Below are positions 35,337 to 43,226 of a stretch of 64,000 nt of DNA, piece after piece. The notes below the pieces were generated by a model. The model was not told the DNA's origin, did not search any database, and worked only from the letters and a program-made list of their open reading frames with translations. The DNA is from Mycobacterium shimoidei (GTDB lineage Bacteria > Actinomycetota > Actinomycetes > Mycobacteriales > Mycobacteriaceae). Position numbers and translations under genes: made by a program. Within the stretch, counting starts at the first letter, position 1. The number at the start of each line of letters is the position of its first letter. The stretch lies in contig LQPU01000062.1 in NCBI GenBank assembly GCA_002101905.1, positions 1 to 64,000 on the forward strand, given 5' to 3'.

Positions 35337-36053
35337 ATGAGCGACTGCGAATCTAGCGACGAACTGGTCATCGAACTTCGCGGCGTGACGCGCGAGTATC
35401 GGGTCGGCGGTCGAACAGTGCGCGCACTGGACAACGTCGACTTGCGCCTCGTCGGTGGACATTTCGTGTCGATCGTAGGGCCTTCCGGTGCGGGCAAGAG
35501 CACGTTGCTGCACTTGCTGGGAGCGCTCGACTCCCCCGATTCCGGGTCGATCATCTTCGACGGCGACGAAATCGGCCGGTTATCGGACGAGCAGCAATCG
35601 GCGTTTCGCCACCGTCGGGTGGGGTTCATTTTTCAGTTCTTCAACTTGTTGCCGACGCTGTCGGCGTGGGAAAACGTAGCAGTACCGAAGCTGCTCGACG
35701 GCGTGCGGCTGGGCAAGGTGAAACCGGATGCCGTTCGGCTGCTGGAGCGGGTCGGGCTCGGCAACCGGACTGAGCACCGGCCGGCGGAGCTGTCCGGCGG
35801 CCAGATGCAGCGGGTTGCGGTTGCCCGGGCGTTGATGATGGATCCGCCGCTGATTCTTGCCGACGAGCCAACCGGGAACCTCGACTCCGCAACGGGTGCT
35901 TCGATTTTGGCGCTCCTGGCCGATGTTGCCCACGAACCCGGCCGGCTGGTGGTGATGGTGACCCACAATTCGGACGCGGCGGCGGTGACCGATCGGATGA
36001 TCACACTGCAGGACGGCCGGCTCGGCTCCGACGTGCCGGTGGTCGCCGGATGA
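35337..36053 (+). CDS. ABC transporter ATPase, LolD/MacB type
   Basis: 238 residues. Walker A GPSGAGKST, Q-loop FQFFNLLPT, signature LSGGQMQRVAVARAL, Walker B LILADEPTGNLD, His switch VMVTHN. The class works with FtsX-type permeases to move lipids, peptides or small molecules out of the membrane. It overlaps the permease start by four bases. Similar to Rv0986 of M. tuberculosis. Likely SigL-controlled from 35018-35045. Confidence 0.93.
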   Translation: MSDCESSDELVIELRGVTREYRVGGRTVRALDNVDLRLVGGHFVSIVGPSGAGKSTLLHLLGALDSPDSGSIIFDGDEIGRLSDEQQSAFRHRRVGFIFQFFNLLPTLSAWENVAVPKLLDGVRLGKVKPDAVRLLERVGLGNRTEHRPAELSGGQMQRVAVARALMMDPPLILADEPTGNLDSATGASILALLADVAHEPGRLVVMVTHNSDAAAVTDRMITLQDGRLGSDVPVVAG

Positions 36054-38554
36054 GGCCGGTTTCCACGATCGGCGCAGCGGCGAGCCGGCTGCGGGTGTTC
36101 AGCCTGCGTGAACTCGCGGTGCATCGTCGCCGCACGATCGCAGCGACCGCCGTAATGGCCGTTTCGGCAACATATTTGGTGGCGATATTCGGCATCTTCG
36201 GATCGATCGCCGGTTCGGTCACCCGGCTTTCCGACGGAATAGCCGGCATCGCCGCACTCGAAGTGTCCGGCATTACCGACGCAGGTTTTTCCGACGCGAT
36301 CACCAACGAGGTCGCCGCGGTTCCCGGCGTCGAGGTCGCCGCACCGATGATCCGCATGTCCGCAACCACACCGTCGGGCCCTGTTCTGCTGCTGGGCGCC
36401 GATGCCAAAACCGCCGCATTGGGCGGGGCGCTCAAAGATGCAGTCCGCGGACAGGTCGCGGCGGCGGTCGAGGAACGCAGCACGGTCCGCGTCGGACCAG
36501 GACTTGGTTACACCAAAGGCGACAGGTTCCGGCTGGGGTCGGGCGAAGTCACCGTCGCTGGCGTGCTACACGACAAACAGGTCGCGGATCTCAACGGCGG
36601 ACACTACATCCTTGCCTCACTTCCGCTGGCGCAGAACGTAACCGGCCGACAAGGCCAGCTCGACTCAATCCTGGTCACCACCAAACCGGGGGCAGATCTT
36701 GGCACTGTTCGCACCGCGATCACCGACGCGGTGAACGGCCGCGCCATCGTCGCAGAGCCGAGCTCGCGTGCGACCCGGGCCGGCGACGGCGTCAAGATGA
36801 TGAATTACATGGGCTTGCTGGGCGCCGTGGTTGCCCTGGTGGTCGGCGCGTTCCTGATCTACACCACGGTGACCATGGCCATCACCCAGCGCCGGCCGGT
36901 GATCTCGATGCTGCGCGCCATCGGCGGCCGGCGCACCACGATCGTTCGCGACATGCTCGCCGAGGCAGCAGTTCTCGGTCTGGTCGGCGGCGCCATCGGG
37001 TCGGGCATCGGAATACTCGCGGGCCGCATCGCAATCGGCCGATTACCTCCGGCCATCACCCAAGGGCTCGAGGCCCGCGTCGAATACTGGCTGCCCGGCT
37101 ACGCGATACCGGTCGCGCTCGCGGCAACGGTACTCACCAGCGTGGTCGCCTCGGCGATGGCCGCACGACAGGTCTACAAGGTCTCACCGATCGAGGCATT
37201 GGCACCCGTGGGGGTGTCAGCGGCGGACTTTGTGCCCCGTTGGCTGCGGGCAGCAAGCGGGGTGGGTGCCATCGCGCTGGTCGCGGTCTCGATCGCGATC
37301 CTGCTCGGCCACAGCGGAGCGCTCACCTTCGCCGCGATCGCCGGGTTGTTCTGCGCCGAGGTCGCCCTGGGCTTCGCGCTTGCCGCACCCATCGTCACGG
37401 CCACCGCGGCCGCCGCACGCATCTTCGGATCGAGCGGAGCGCTCGCGGCCGCGACCATCGAACGCGCACCGCGGCGAGTGTGGGCCACGGTGATGACCGT
37501 GCTCATCGCGGTGGTCACGACCGTCGTGATCACGGGTACCAACGCCGACATGGTCCGGTCCGCCCGTCGCGTCTTCTTGCCGGTGGCCGATGTCGACGTG
37601 TGGGTCAGCGCCGATCCTCCCGACAGTTACCCCGTCGACGCGCTACCCGACGGTCTTGCCGCCAAGGTGGCCGCGCTGCCGGGGGTGGCGCGTGTCGTGG
37701 AAGGCGCATTCGGGTTCGCCGTCGTCGGCGGTACCCGCGTGATGCTCGACGGCTTCTCCCGGGGAAGCGCCGACGGGTTCTATCACGCGCTCGACCAACA
37801 GCTCCGCGAGGACGTGCTCGCCGGCCGGGGTGTGGTGCTCTCGCAGAATCTGGGCAAGACGTTGCAGGTGCGGGCCGGCGACCGGCTGCAGCTGCAGACG
37901 CCGCGCGGCCCGCAGCAGGTAGCCGTGCTGGCCCTGGTGCCGTATTTCTCGACGGTCGTCGGCACCGTCGGAATCGACATCGGCCGGATGCGGGCTTGGT
38001 TCGATCGGCCGGCAGCGACGACGCTGCAGGTCACCGCCGCCCCCGGTGTGGATCGCGGTCGCCTCGCGGCTGACGTCCGCCGCGCCGTCCCGGCCCCGAA
38101 CTATGTATACGACGGCCAGGCAGCGCTGGCGGGGCTCGAGGCGCCGCTGCGGCAGAGCATGTTCATCGCCAACGCCGTGTGGGTCATCGTCGTGCTCGTG
38201 GCCGGCGTCGCACTGTTCAACACACTGACGCTCTCGGTGCTCGAACGGCGGCGCGAGATCGGGGTGTTGCGCGCGATGGGGTCCAGTCGCCGGCTCACCC
38301 TGCGGATGGTTCTGGCCGAGGCGGCCGGCATCGGGGTCGTCGGCGGTGTCTTCGGACTGCTGTTCGGGGTGACCGATCAATGGTTGTACAGCCTGGCCAG
38401 CGGCGACGTCATGAATTTCGACGTGAGTTTCCGGCCGAGCCCGCTGGCGCTCGTTTTCGCTGTCGGCGCGGTGGCGATCAGTCTGCTCGGCTCGATCGCG
38501 CCCGCCCGGCGAGCCGCACGGCTCAACATCGTCGACGCTGTCGGCGTCGAGTAG
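36050..38554 (+). CDS. FtsX-family ABC permease (Rv0987/MacB-like)
   Basis: 834 residues. An N-terminal membrane segment (about 32-58) and an extracytoplasmic region precede the first FtsX core (segments near 250-275, 305-330, 345-370). There are further segments near 405-480, a second extracytoplasmic domain, and a C-terminal FtsX core (about 705-830, with FNTLTLSVLERRREIGVLRAMG). Partner of the upstream ATPase. MacB-like systems use mechanotransmission rather than classic substrate passage. Substrate unknown; the neighbouring biosynthetic genes make their product a candidate. Confidence 0.9.
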   Translation: MRPVSTIGAAASRLRVFSLRELAVHRRRTIAATAVMAVSATYLVAIFGIFGSIAGSVTRLSDGIAGIAALEVSGITDAGFSDAITNEVAAVPGVEVAAPMIRMSATTPSGPVLLLGADAKTAALGGALKDAVRGQVAAAVEERSTVRVGPGLGYTKGDRFRLGSGEVTVAGVLHDKQVADLNGGHYILASLPLAQNVTGRQGQLDSILVTTKPGADLGTVRTAITDAVNGRAIVAEPSSRATRAGDGVKMMNYMGLLGAVVALVVGAFLIYTTVTMAITQRRPVISMLRAIGGRRTTIVRDMLAEAAVLGLVGGAIGSGIGILAGRIAIGRLPPAITQGLEARVEYWLPGYAIPVALAATVLTSVVASAMAARQVYKVSPIEALAPVGVSAADFVPRWLRAASGVGAIALVAVSIAILLGHSGALTFAAIAGLFCAEVALGFALAAPIVTATAAAARIFGSSGALAAATIERAPRRVWATVMTVLIAVVTTVVITGTNADMVRSARRVFLPVADVDVWVSADPPDSYPVDALPDGLAAKVAALPGVARVVEGAFGFAVVGGTRVMLDGFSRGSADGFYHALDQQLREDVLAGRGVVLSQNLGKTLQVRAGDRLQLQTPRGPQQVAVLALVPYFSTVVGTVGIDIGRMRAWFDRPAATTLQVTAAPGVDRGRLAADVRRAVPAPNYVYDGQAALAGLEAPLRQSMFIANAVWVIVVLVAGVALFNTLTLSVLERRREIGVLRAMGSSRRLTLRMVLAEAAGIGVVGGVFGLLFGVTDQWLYSLASGDVMNFDVSFRPSPLALVFAVGAVAISLLGSIAPARRAARLNIVDAVGVE

Positions 38555-38599
38555 CGGCCTGATCGCCGGCCGAGCGACCGCCGGGGCGCCTTGATTTAT

Positions 38600-38611
38600 G
38601 AACGATCGTTC
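38600..38611. promoter_or_regulatory. Palindromic operator upstream of the TetR gene
   Basis: GAACGATCGTTC is a perfect 12-bp palindrome 16 bp before the TetR start, and the match continues imperfectly outward (ATGAACGATCGTTCGTAT). Its size and position fit a TetR autoregulatory site. The binding protein is inferred. Confidence 0.7.
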
Positions 38612-38626
38612 GTATAGATTGTTCGG

Positions 38627-39262
38627 ATGGTTTCCGTGACCGACGGCAGGCTCGCTCGGGGCGAGCGGGCACGAGCCGCGATCCTGGCCAAGGCCGCCGA
38701 CATCGCCTCGGCGGAAGGCCTGGAAGGCCTCTCGATCGGCAGGCTGGCCCGAGAGTGTGGAACCAGCAAGAGCAATGTGGCCGCGCACTTCGGCTCCAAG
38801 GCGCAACTTCAGCTCGCTACCGTGCGCTACGCGACCGATGTGTTCATGCGCGAGGTCGTGAGTCCGGCGCTGAAGGCCCCACGAGGTCTGCCGCGACTGC
38901 TGGCGATTTACGACCAGTGGTGCGATTACTCGCGGCGACGGGTGTTTTCCGGCGGCTGCTTTTTTGCTGCCGTAGTTGCGGAGTACGACGCACGTGACGG
39001 CGCGGTTCGCGACGTGTTACGCCAATTCCGGATCGGGTCACTGGGTTTCCAGACGCGGTTGGTCGCCGAGGCTCAGCAGACCGGCGAAATTCGCGCCGAC
39101 GCCGACCCTGCGCAAATCGCATTTGAGTTGGATGCCTTCACCTTGGGAGCGAACTCTCAGGCAGTGCTGTTCGACGACAGCAGCGCCTATGACAGAGCAA
39201 CAGCAGCGATCGCAGCTCGCATTGACAGCGTCAGACCCGGTCGAAAGGACTGCGACACATGA
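38627..39262 (+). CDS. TetR-family transcriptional regulator
   Basis: 211 residues. The N-terminal helix-turn-helix is ARAAILAKAADIASAEGLEGLSIGRLARECGTSKSNVAAHFGSK. A TetR_C ligand domain with CDYSRRRVFSGGCFFAAV resembles the YcdC/RutR-like C-terminal class. It lies 72 bp after the permease and is preceded by a palindrome, suggesting autorepression and possibly control of the ABC genes. Confidence 0.88.
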   Translation: MVSVTDGRLARGERARAAILAKAADIASAEGLEGLSIGRLARECGTSKSNVAAHFGSKAQLQLATVRYATDVFMREVVSPALKAPRGLPRLLAIYDQWCDYSRRRVFSGGCFFAAVVAEYDARDGAVRDVLRQFRIGSLGFQTRLVAEAQQTGEIRADADPAQIAFELDAFTLGANSQAVLFDDSSAYDRATAAIAARIDSVRPGRKDCDT

Positions 39263-39305
39263 GATTCCAAGGCCTCGACTGGGGCGCCATCAGGCTGGTT
39301 GCAGC

Positions 39306-39662
39306 ATGAGCATGCGCGATCGGAGCAACCTACGGTTTCTCAACCATATGAAACCGTCGGACGCCGCGTTGCGGTTGCCCGTTCCCGGCGAGGGCGACGC
39401 GATGCCGACTCGCCTGCTGGTGAGTGAGGCGCTGGCGCGGTTGTCCGCCGAACATCGATCCGTGATCGCCCGCTCCTTCTATCAGGGTCTGACCACCGGG
39501 CAGATCGCCGACGAACTCGGGATCCCCGAAGCTGTGGTGAAGTCGCGGCTGCATCACGCGCTGCACGCCTTGCGACTGATGGTGCAGACTCAGCTGGTCG
39601 CCGAAGCGCAAAAACCCGACATCTGGCCGCTGTCGCTCGGCGACACTGCCCATGGCAGCTGA
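39306..39662 (+). CDS. Orphan sigma-70 region 4 protein (truncated ECF sigma relative)
   Basis: 118 residues. Residues about 35-100 match ECF sigma region 4: ALARLSAEHRSVIARSFYQG, LTTGQIADELGIPEAVVKSR, then LHHALHALRLM. This is close to SigL of the same window (ISAEHRAVIERSYYRGWTTAQIA, VKSRLHYAVRALRL). Region 2 is absent, and only 43 bp separates the start from the TetR gene, so there is no room for it. It could bind -35 elements without core-polymerase function, or be a gene remnant. ATG 39306 is the first reasonable start; no clear RBS. Confidence 0.7.
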   Translation: MSMRDRSNLRFLNHMKPSDAALRLPVPGEGDAMPTRLLVSEALARLSAEHRSVIARSFYQGLTTGQIADELGIPEAVVKSRLHHALHALRLMVQTQLVAEAQKPDIWPLSLGDTAHGS

Positions 39663-39675
39663 AAAGCCCAGAGCC

Positions 39676-40323
39676 TCAGACGATTTCAGCAGGACTAGTG
39701 TCGGGCAGGGTGGCGAAGCCCTGCACGTGAGGTGTACACGGCGGCGGCACCAGGGTCCGCCGTATGCTGCGAAGTTCGCCGGTATCGAATCCGGCGGCGG
39801 CGATCGCGTCGAGCGTTCTGCGGTTCGGCTCGCACCCGGAAGCCAGCCACGACCACGGCTTGGCGATCAGATCCTGGTAACGACCCATCGCCCCGTCGGC
39901 GCGAACGTGTTCGAGGACAACCAGCCTGCCTCCGGGAACCAGGACCCGCCGGATCTCACCGAGGGTAGCCGCCACATCATCGACCGAGCACAACACCAGC
40001 CCTACGTGCACTGAGTCGAAACTGTTGTCCGGGAACGGGATCGATTCGCCGACACCGTCGACGATGTCGACCGAGATGTTTTGGCGGCGGGCCAGAGCTG
40101 CAGCCATTCGCCGCATCGCCGGCTCAGGCTCCACTGCGGCCACCGAGGTCACCGTGGGCGGTAGAAACCGCAAATCGGTTCCCGGGCCGAGACCGACGAT
40201 CAGCAGCCGTCCAGTCGCATTGCTCATCGCCGCGCGCCGATACCGCCAGTAGAACAGACGGTCGAAGATCGGCATGCCGAGCCGATAGATGTATGGGAAC
40301 AACGGATTACGGCGACGTGGCAT
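39676..40323 (-). CDS. Class I SAM-dependent methyltransferase
   Basis: 215 residues of the Methyltransf_11 type. Motif I is LLIVGLGPGTDLRFL, followed by the acidic AAVEPEPAM and GVGESIPFPDNSFDSVHVGLVLCSV, then LVPGGRLVVLEHV. The substrate is unknown. Its start overlaps the DUF4389 gene by 17 bases, making it the last gene of the SRPBCC-DUF4389-methyltransferase operon. UbiE/COQ5-like methylation of a quinone-like or polyketide-like compound is possible but unproven. Confidence 0.85.
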   Translation of the reverse strand: MPRRRNPLFPYIYRLGMPIFDRLFYWRYRRAAMSNATGRLLIVGLGPGTDLRFLPPTVTSVAAVEPEPAMRRMAAALARRQNISVDIVDGVGESIPFPDNSFDSVHVGLVLCSVDDVAATLGEIRRVLVPGGRLVVLEHVRADGAMGRYQDLIAKPWSWLASGCEPNRRTLDAIAAAGFDTGELRSIRRTLVPPPCTPHVQGFATLPDTSPAEIV

Positions 40324-40933
40324 CGCCGGCTCCCAGATCCATCCGGAACGGCGGATACTCGTCGCGCATCAGCGAGACGTATGCGGCCACCCGGTAACGC
40401 CATCGGACGATACCTAACAGCAAATCGAACATGCCCCGGTGGATCGTCCCGTTGGTCAATAAATACAGCGCTGCGATAACGCACAGCACCTGCAGCAGCG
40501 GCTCCATCACCCAGCACAGCAGGATCTGCGGTAACCCCAGCAGCCACCATTTCACCAGCACGGCCCACTTCGAGAGTTGTTCCGGATAGTCGATTTCCAG
40601 ATCACCCGGGTAGTCGGGCCGAGACTTGAGCGTGAAAGGCGGGTACTTGTCGGTGGTGTTCATCGGGAATCTGTAGTTCATGAGTCGCCATGACCAGCGC
40701 AGCACACCGACGTTGAAGTCGAAGATAGGACGCGGGTAGCGTCCGGTGATCAAGATCGCGACACCGGCGACGGCGGTCAGCACCGGATACACCAGGTAGA
40801 GCAGAATCAGTATCGGGTAATGCGGCACGGCCAGCACGCACCACTTGGCTAACACGAGCCAGCGTGAGGGAGAGTCGATTTCGCTTCGCACTCGCACCGG
40901 ATCGTGCGTGCTGGTCACCGGGAGCAGCCTCAC
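40307..40933 (-). CDS. DUF4389 membrane protein
   Basis: 208 residues from GTG 40933, which overlaps the stop of the SRPBCC gene (GTGA). There are two similar halves, each with hydrophobic helices followed by a VRWRYR/LRWSWRL block and a YPPF motif (KYPPFTLK, EYPPFRMD), as in the DUF4389 family. Function unknown. A frame extending to 41125 is rejected because it runs antiparallel to nothing useful and inside the preceding gene. Confidence 0.78.
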   Translation of the reverse strand: MRLLPVTSTHDPVRVRSEIDSPSRWLVLAKWCVLAVPHYPILILLYLVYPVLTAVAGVAILITGRYPRPIFDFNVGVLRWSWRLMNYRFPMNTTDKYPPFTLKSRPDYPGDLEIDYPEQLSKWAVLVKWWLLGLPQILLCWVMEPLLQVLCVIAALYLLTNGTIHRGMFDLLLGIVRWRYRVAAYVSLMRDEYPPFRMDLGAGDATSP

Positions 40934-41595
40934 CTCATCCACGTCGGCGTGACCGGCAGGCCGTTGCGATGGCGATATTCGGCGATTGCCTTCAGGTTCT
41001 TCAGCTCCAACAGGTGGCCGGCACCGAACATGTCCCAGAAGTCGCCCACCCACACCGGACGTTCGGGCGGCGCTGTGTCCGGATACGGGTTGCGGTCGTA
41101 GAACGGATGATGACAATTCGTCCATAGCACAACCGATCCCGGCTTGTTAAAGACCAGCTGCGCATCGACCACCCGCATCAAGTAGATCATCCACAGGTGT
41201 TCGCCCTGATCCCACGCGCAGTGATAGTCGACCGTGCGGGCCTGCTCGTTGGCAACCGTACGAGTGTAGATCTTGGTCTCCGAACCGAGCCGGTCGTGGG
41301 GGAGCCACAAGCCAGGTTGTTCGGTGGGCGTGAAACCGCGAAGGCTGTATGTCCATTCCTCGAGACTGCTCGTGTGCGCCATGTAGTCGAACAACTCGTC
41401 CGGCGGACAGTCGATGTAGTCGTTGACGGTGCAGTACTGACCAAAGACCTGGTCATGCGGGTACACCGACCGCATCATCTCCATGATGATCGGAGTGGCC
41501 TTTTCCCGGGGGCTGGTCTCGATCCGGATCAGCCCGTCGATGGGCTCGGTGGTCCCGGTATGGGCGACAATATCGTCAAGCGCACACGTCGACAT
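40930..41595 (-). CDS. SRPBCC-like protein, second paralog
   Basis: 221 residues, closely similar to the protein at 31207-31785 (shared CPPDELF, SLEEWTY, LRGFTPT, CAW, LWM-YLMRV-DAQ, KPGSVV-WTNC, IAEYRHRNGLP). An insert of about 22 residues (YPDTAPPERPVWVGDFWDMF) is present only here. Start ATG 41595 with RBS AAAGGAGG at 41605-41612. It follows a SigL-type promoter and a decayed ThDP-gene start. First gene of an operon with DUF4389 and methyltransferase genes. Confidence 0.75.
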   Translation of the reverse strand: MSTCALDDIVAHTGTTEPIDGLIRIETSPREKATPIIMEMMRSVYPHDQVFGQYCTVNDYIDCPPDELFDYMAHTSSLEEWTYSLRGFTPTEQPGLWLPHDRLGSETKIYTRTVANEQARTVDYHCAWDQGEHLWMIYLMRVVDAQLVFNKPGSVVLWTNCHHPFYDRNPYPDTAPPERPVWVGDFWDMFGAGHLLELKNLKAIAEYRHRNGLPVTPTWMR

Positions 41596-41657
41596 CGGTG
41601 CGGTCCTCCTTTGGGCTGGGACGTGTTGTAGTCCAACGGTTTAGCACCCACCGTTGG

Positions 41658-41738
41658 CGTCGACACACTGAAGACGCGGTCGACTCTGCACGCGGCAACC
41701 TGCACGACGGTGTGGTCAACCACTCGGTACGAAACATC
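41658..41738 (-). pseudogene. Relic of the ThDP-enzyme N-terminus
   Basis: The minus-strand frame reads VSYRVVDHTVVQVAACRVD then RVFSVST, aligning with STTHRVVDHIVGYLARSGVD, then YIFGVDG, of the intact ThDP enzyme. At the DNA level CG(A/G)GTGGT(T/C)GACCACA is conserved. There is no intact start in frame, and similarity ends after about 30 codons, shortly before the SRPBCC RBS. It lies behind a SigL-type promoter in the same relative place as the intact gene, so it is probably the remnant of a duplicated promoter-ThDP-SRPBCC unit whose ThDP gene was deleted. Confidence 0.7.
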
Positions 41739-41766
41739 TGCTCCCCAAGCGTGTGGCAATGCCGGT

Positions 41767-41794
41767 AACACGATGGGCGGGTGAGTTCAGTTCA
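41767..41794 (-). promoter_or_regulatory. SigL-type promoter of the second SRPBCC operon
   Basis: Minus strand: TGAACT (41794-41789), 16 bp, CGTGTT (41772-41767). It differs from the full consensus by one base in each hexamer, with identical spacing. A second TGAACT overlaps at 41784-41789 but with poor spacing. Transcription from here would give a leader of about 165 bases containing the ThDP relic before ATG 41595. Confidence 0.7.
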
Positions 41795-41813
41795 CCCCGG
41801 TGGGCGGACGACC

Positions 41814-42554
41814 CTACAGCGAGCGCTCCAACAGCACCTGCCCGTCATCAGCGGAAACCACCTGAACCGCGGCGATCTGGTCAACCGGCGTCGAGATGCT
41901 GGCGGCCGGAGTTGCGGTGTGGCCGGGCTCGGCGACCCAGGTGGCCAGTTGGGTGCGGGTGCCGTCGCGGTCGACCACCACCATCGCCAACCTGTCGTGG
42001 GGGGCATAGACCGGGGCCAGGCAGACGCACTTCAGGCCGATGAAGGTGCCCCAGCGCTCGCCGCTGATCGACACCGTCGAGGCCAGCGCGGACGTCCCGA
42101 TCTGCGCCATCGGCTGCGCGGAGACAGCCGCCGGCGGCGCTGACGTCAACGAATGGCCCGTCATCCCGATGAATACGGCGAGCGCCAACACCACGGCCGC
42201 CACGGCCCCGGCCGCCCAGGCCATCAGGCGGGCGCGACGGCGGCGATGGCGCACGGTGTTCAACAGCCTGGGCAGCAGCTCAGGGGACAACTGCGGACCC
42301 GATGCCTGGTCAGCTTCGTCGATCGCGGCCACCTCGTGGCGGTCGAGCTGCGACAGCAGAGCCGGCATACCGCTGAGTTCGCCGACGGACTCCCGGCACG
42401 CGGGGCAGTTGGCCATGTGAGCCTCGAACTCCCTGCGGTCGGCGGAAGACAGTGAACCCAGGACGTAGGCGGCGTCCCACATCGCATAGCCATGGTCGTC
42501 GGCCACGGACAACCCACGGTCACCGGGGCCATGTCCCCGTTGCGATGTCATCAT
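41814..42554 (-). CDS. rslA: Anti-sigma-L factor RslA
   Basis: 246 residues. The cytoplasmic zinc anti-sigma domain has the HxxxCxxC motif (EAHMANCPACRE); one membrane segment follows at about 110-130 (MAWAAGAVAAVVLALAVFIG). The extracytoplasmic part carries a conserved Cys pair (LKCVCLAP) and ends LLERSL. It closely follows Rv0736 (RslA) as remembered. RslA holds SigL inactive and releases it on oxidation of its zinc site. It lies 67 bp after sigL on the same strand, so the pair is coexpressed. Its 3' end is only 19 bp from the SigL-type promoter of the next operon. Confidence 0.93.
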   Translation of the reverse strand: MMTSQRGHGPGDRGLSVADDHGYAMWDAAYVLGSLSSADRREFEAHMANCPACRESVGELSGMPALLSQLDRHEVAAIDEADQASGPQLSPELLPRLLNTVRHRRRRARLMAWAAGAVAAVVLALAVFIGMTGHSLTSAPPAAVSAQPMAQIGTSALASTVSISGERWGTFIGLKCVCLAPVYAPHDRLAMVVVDRDGTRTQLATWVAEPGHTATPAASISTPVDQIAAVQVVSADDGQVLLERSL

Positions 42555-42621
42555 TTCACCCCATCTCCTGCCAGCATCCAGTTTCGGTTGCCGATGACTG
42601 GCCGGATTCTCATAGGCGCTG

Positions 42622-43155
42622 TCATCGTGTCACTCCCAGCTCTTGCAGCGTGAGGCGCAGCGCCCGCACCGCATAGTGTAGTCGTGATTTGACTGTTCCC
42701 TCCGCGATCTGAAGGTCGGCGGCGATCTGGGCGGTGGTCCAACCGCGGTAGTACGACCGCTCGATCACCGCCCGATGTTCCGCCGATATGTGCGTCATTG
42801 CTTCGGCGATCAGCAGCCGGTCGAGGGCCGCGTTGACCTCGTCGGGCGAGGCCTGCTCGGGCGCGCCGGAGTCGTCGAGCGAACCGACGACATTGCGGGC
42901 CCGTGCGCTGCGGCTCTCGTCGATGATCAGGTTGCGGGCGACGGTGAACAGCCAGCCCCGTGCCGAGCGCTCGGTCTCATCGATGACTTCCGGATGCCGC
43001 CACGCCCGCAGCAGCGTCTCCTGCACGATGTCCTCGGAGCGGGCCCGGTCGCCGGTCAGCCGCAGCGCGTAGCGCCACAATGCGGCCGCGTGCTCGTCAT
43101 AAAGCGCTTTCATCAGGGCGGCTTCATGGTCGGCCGGGCTGTCGACACGAGCCAC
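42622..43155 (-). CDS. sigL: ECF RNA polymerase sigma factor SigL
   Basis: 177 residues from the GTG at 43155, chosen because it has a perfect RBS (AGGAGGTGATCC, three bases upstream) and gives the M. tuberculosis length. Region 2: LYDEHAAALWRYALRLTGDRARSEDIVQETLLRAW. Region 4: ISAEHRAVIERSYYRGWTTAQIA and TVKSRLHYAVRALRLTLQELG. Upstream is a matching SigL promoter, so the gene is autoregulated. In M. tuberculosis SigL controls its own operon, some pks genes and mpt53 (remembered). Here four more boxes lie in the adjoining accessory island. Confidence 0.95.
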   Translation of the reverse strand: MARVDSPADHEAALMKALYDEHAAALWRYALRLTGDRARSEDIVQETLLRAWRHPEVIDETERSARGWLFTVARNLIIDESRSARARNVVGSLDDSGAPEQASPDEVNAALDRLLIAEAMTHISAEHRAVIERSYYRGWTTAQIAADLQIAEGTVKSRLHYAVRALRLTLQELGVTR

Positions 43156-43175
43156 TGGATCACCTCCTGCCAGTA

Positions 43176-43203
43176 GACACGAGTCCAACGCGCACCCAGT
43201 TCA
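43176..43203 (-). promoter_or_regulatory. SigL autoregulatory promoter
   Basis: Minus strand: TGAACT (43203-43198), 16 bp, CGTGTC (43181-43176). The predicted start, about seven bases further, gives a 15-base leader that contains the RBS of sigL. This box anchors the pattern used to find the other four. Confidence 0.8.
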
Positions 43204-43226
43204 CGGCGCACATCGACGCTTGTGCG

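Noticed and set aside
34824..35513. Long minus-strand frame of 229 codons
   Set aside because: It runs across the divergent SigL-type promoters and into the ABC ATPase gene on the other strand, shows Arg-rich low-information sequence, and has no domain.
40934..41125. Extension of the DUF4389 protein
   Set aside because: It lies wholly inside the preceding SRPBCC gene in another frame; GTG 40933 gives the usual stop-start overlap.
41784..41789. Second TGAACT as an alternative -35 before the SRPBCC operon
   Set aside because: Only 11 bp from the -10, too short compared with the 16 bp seen at the other four boxes.
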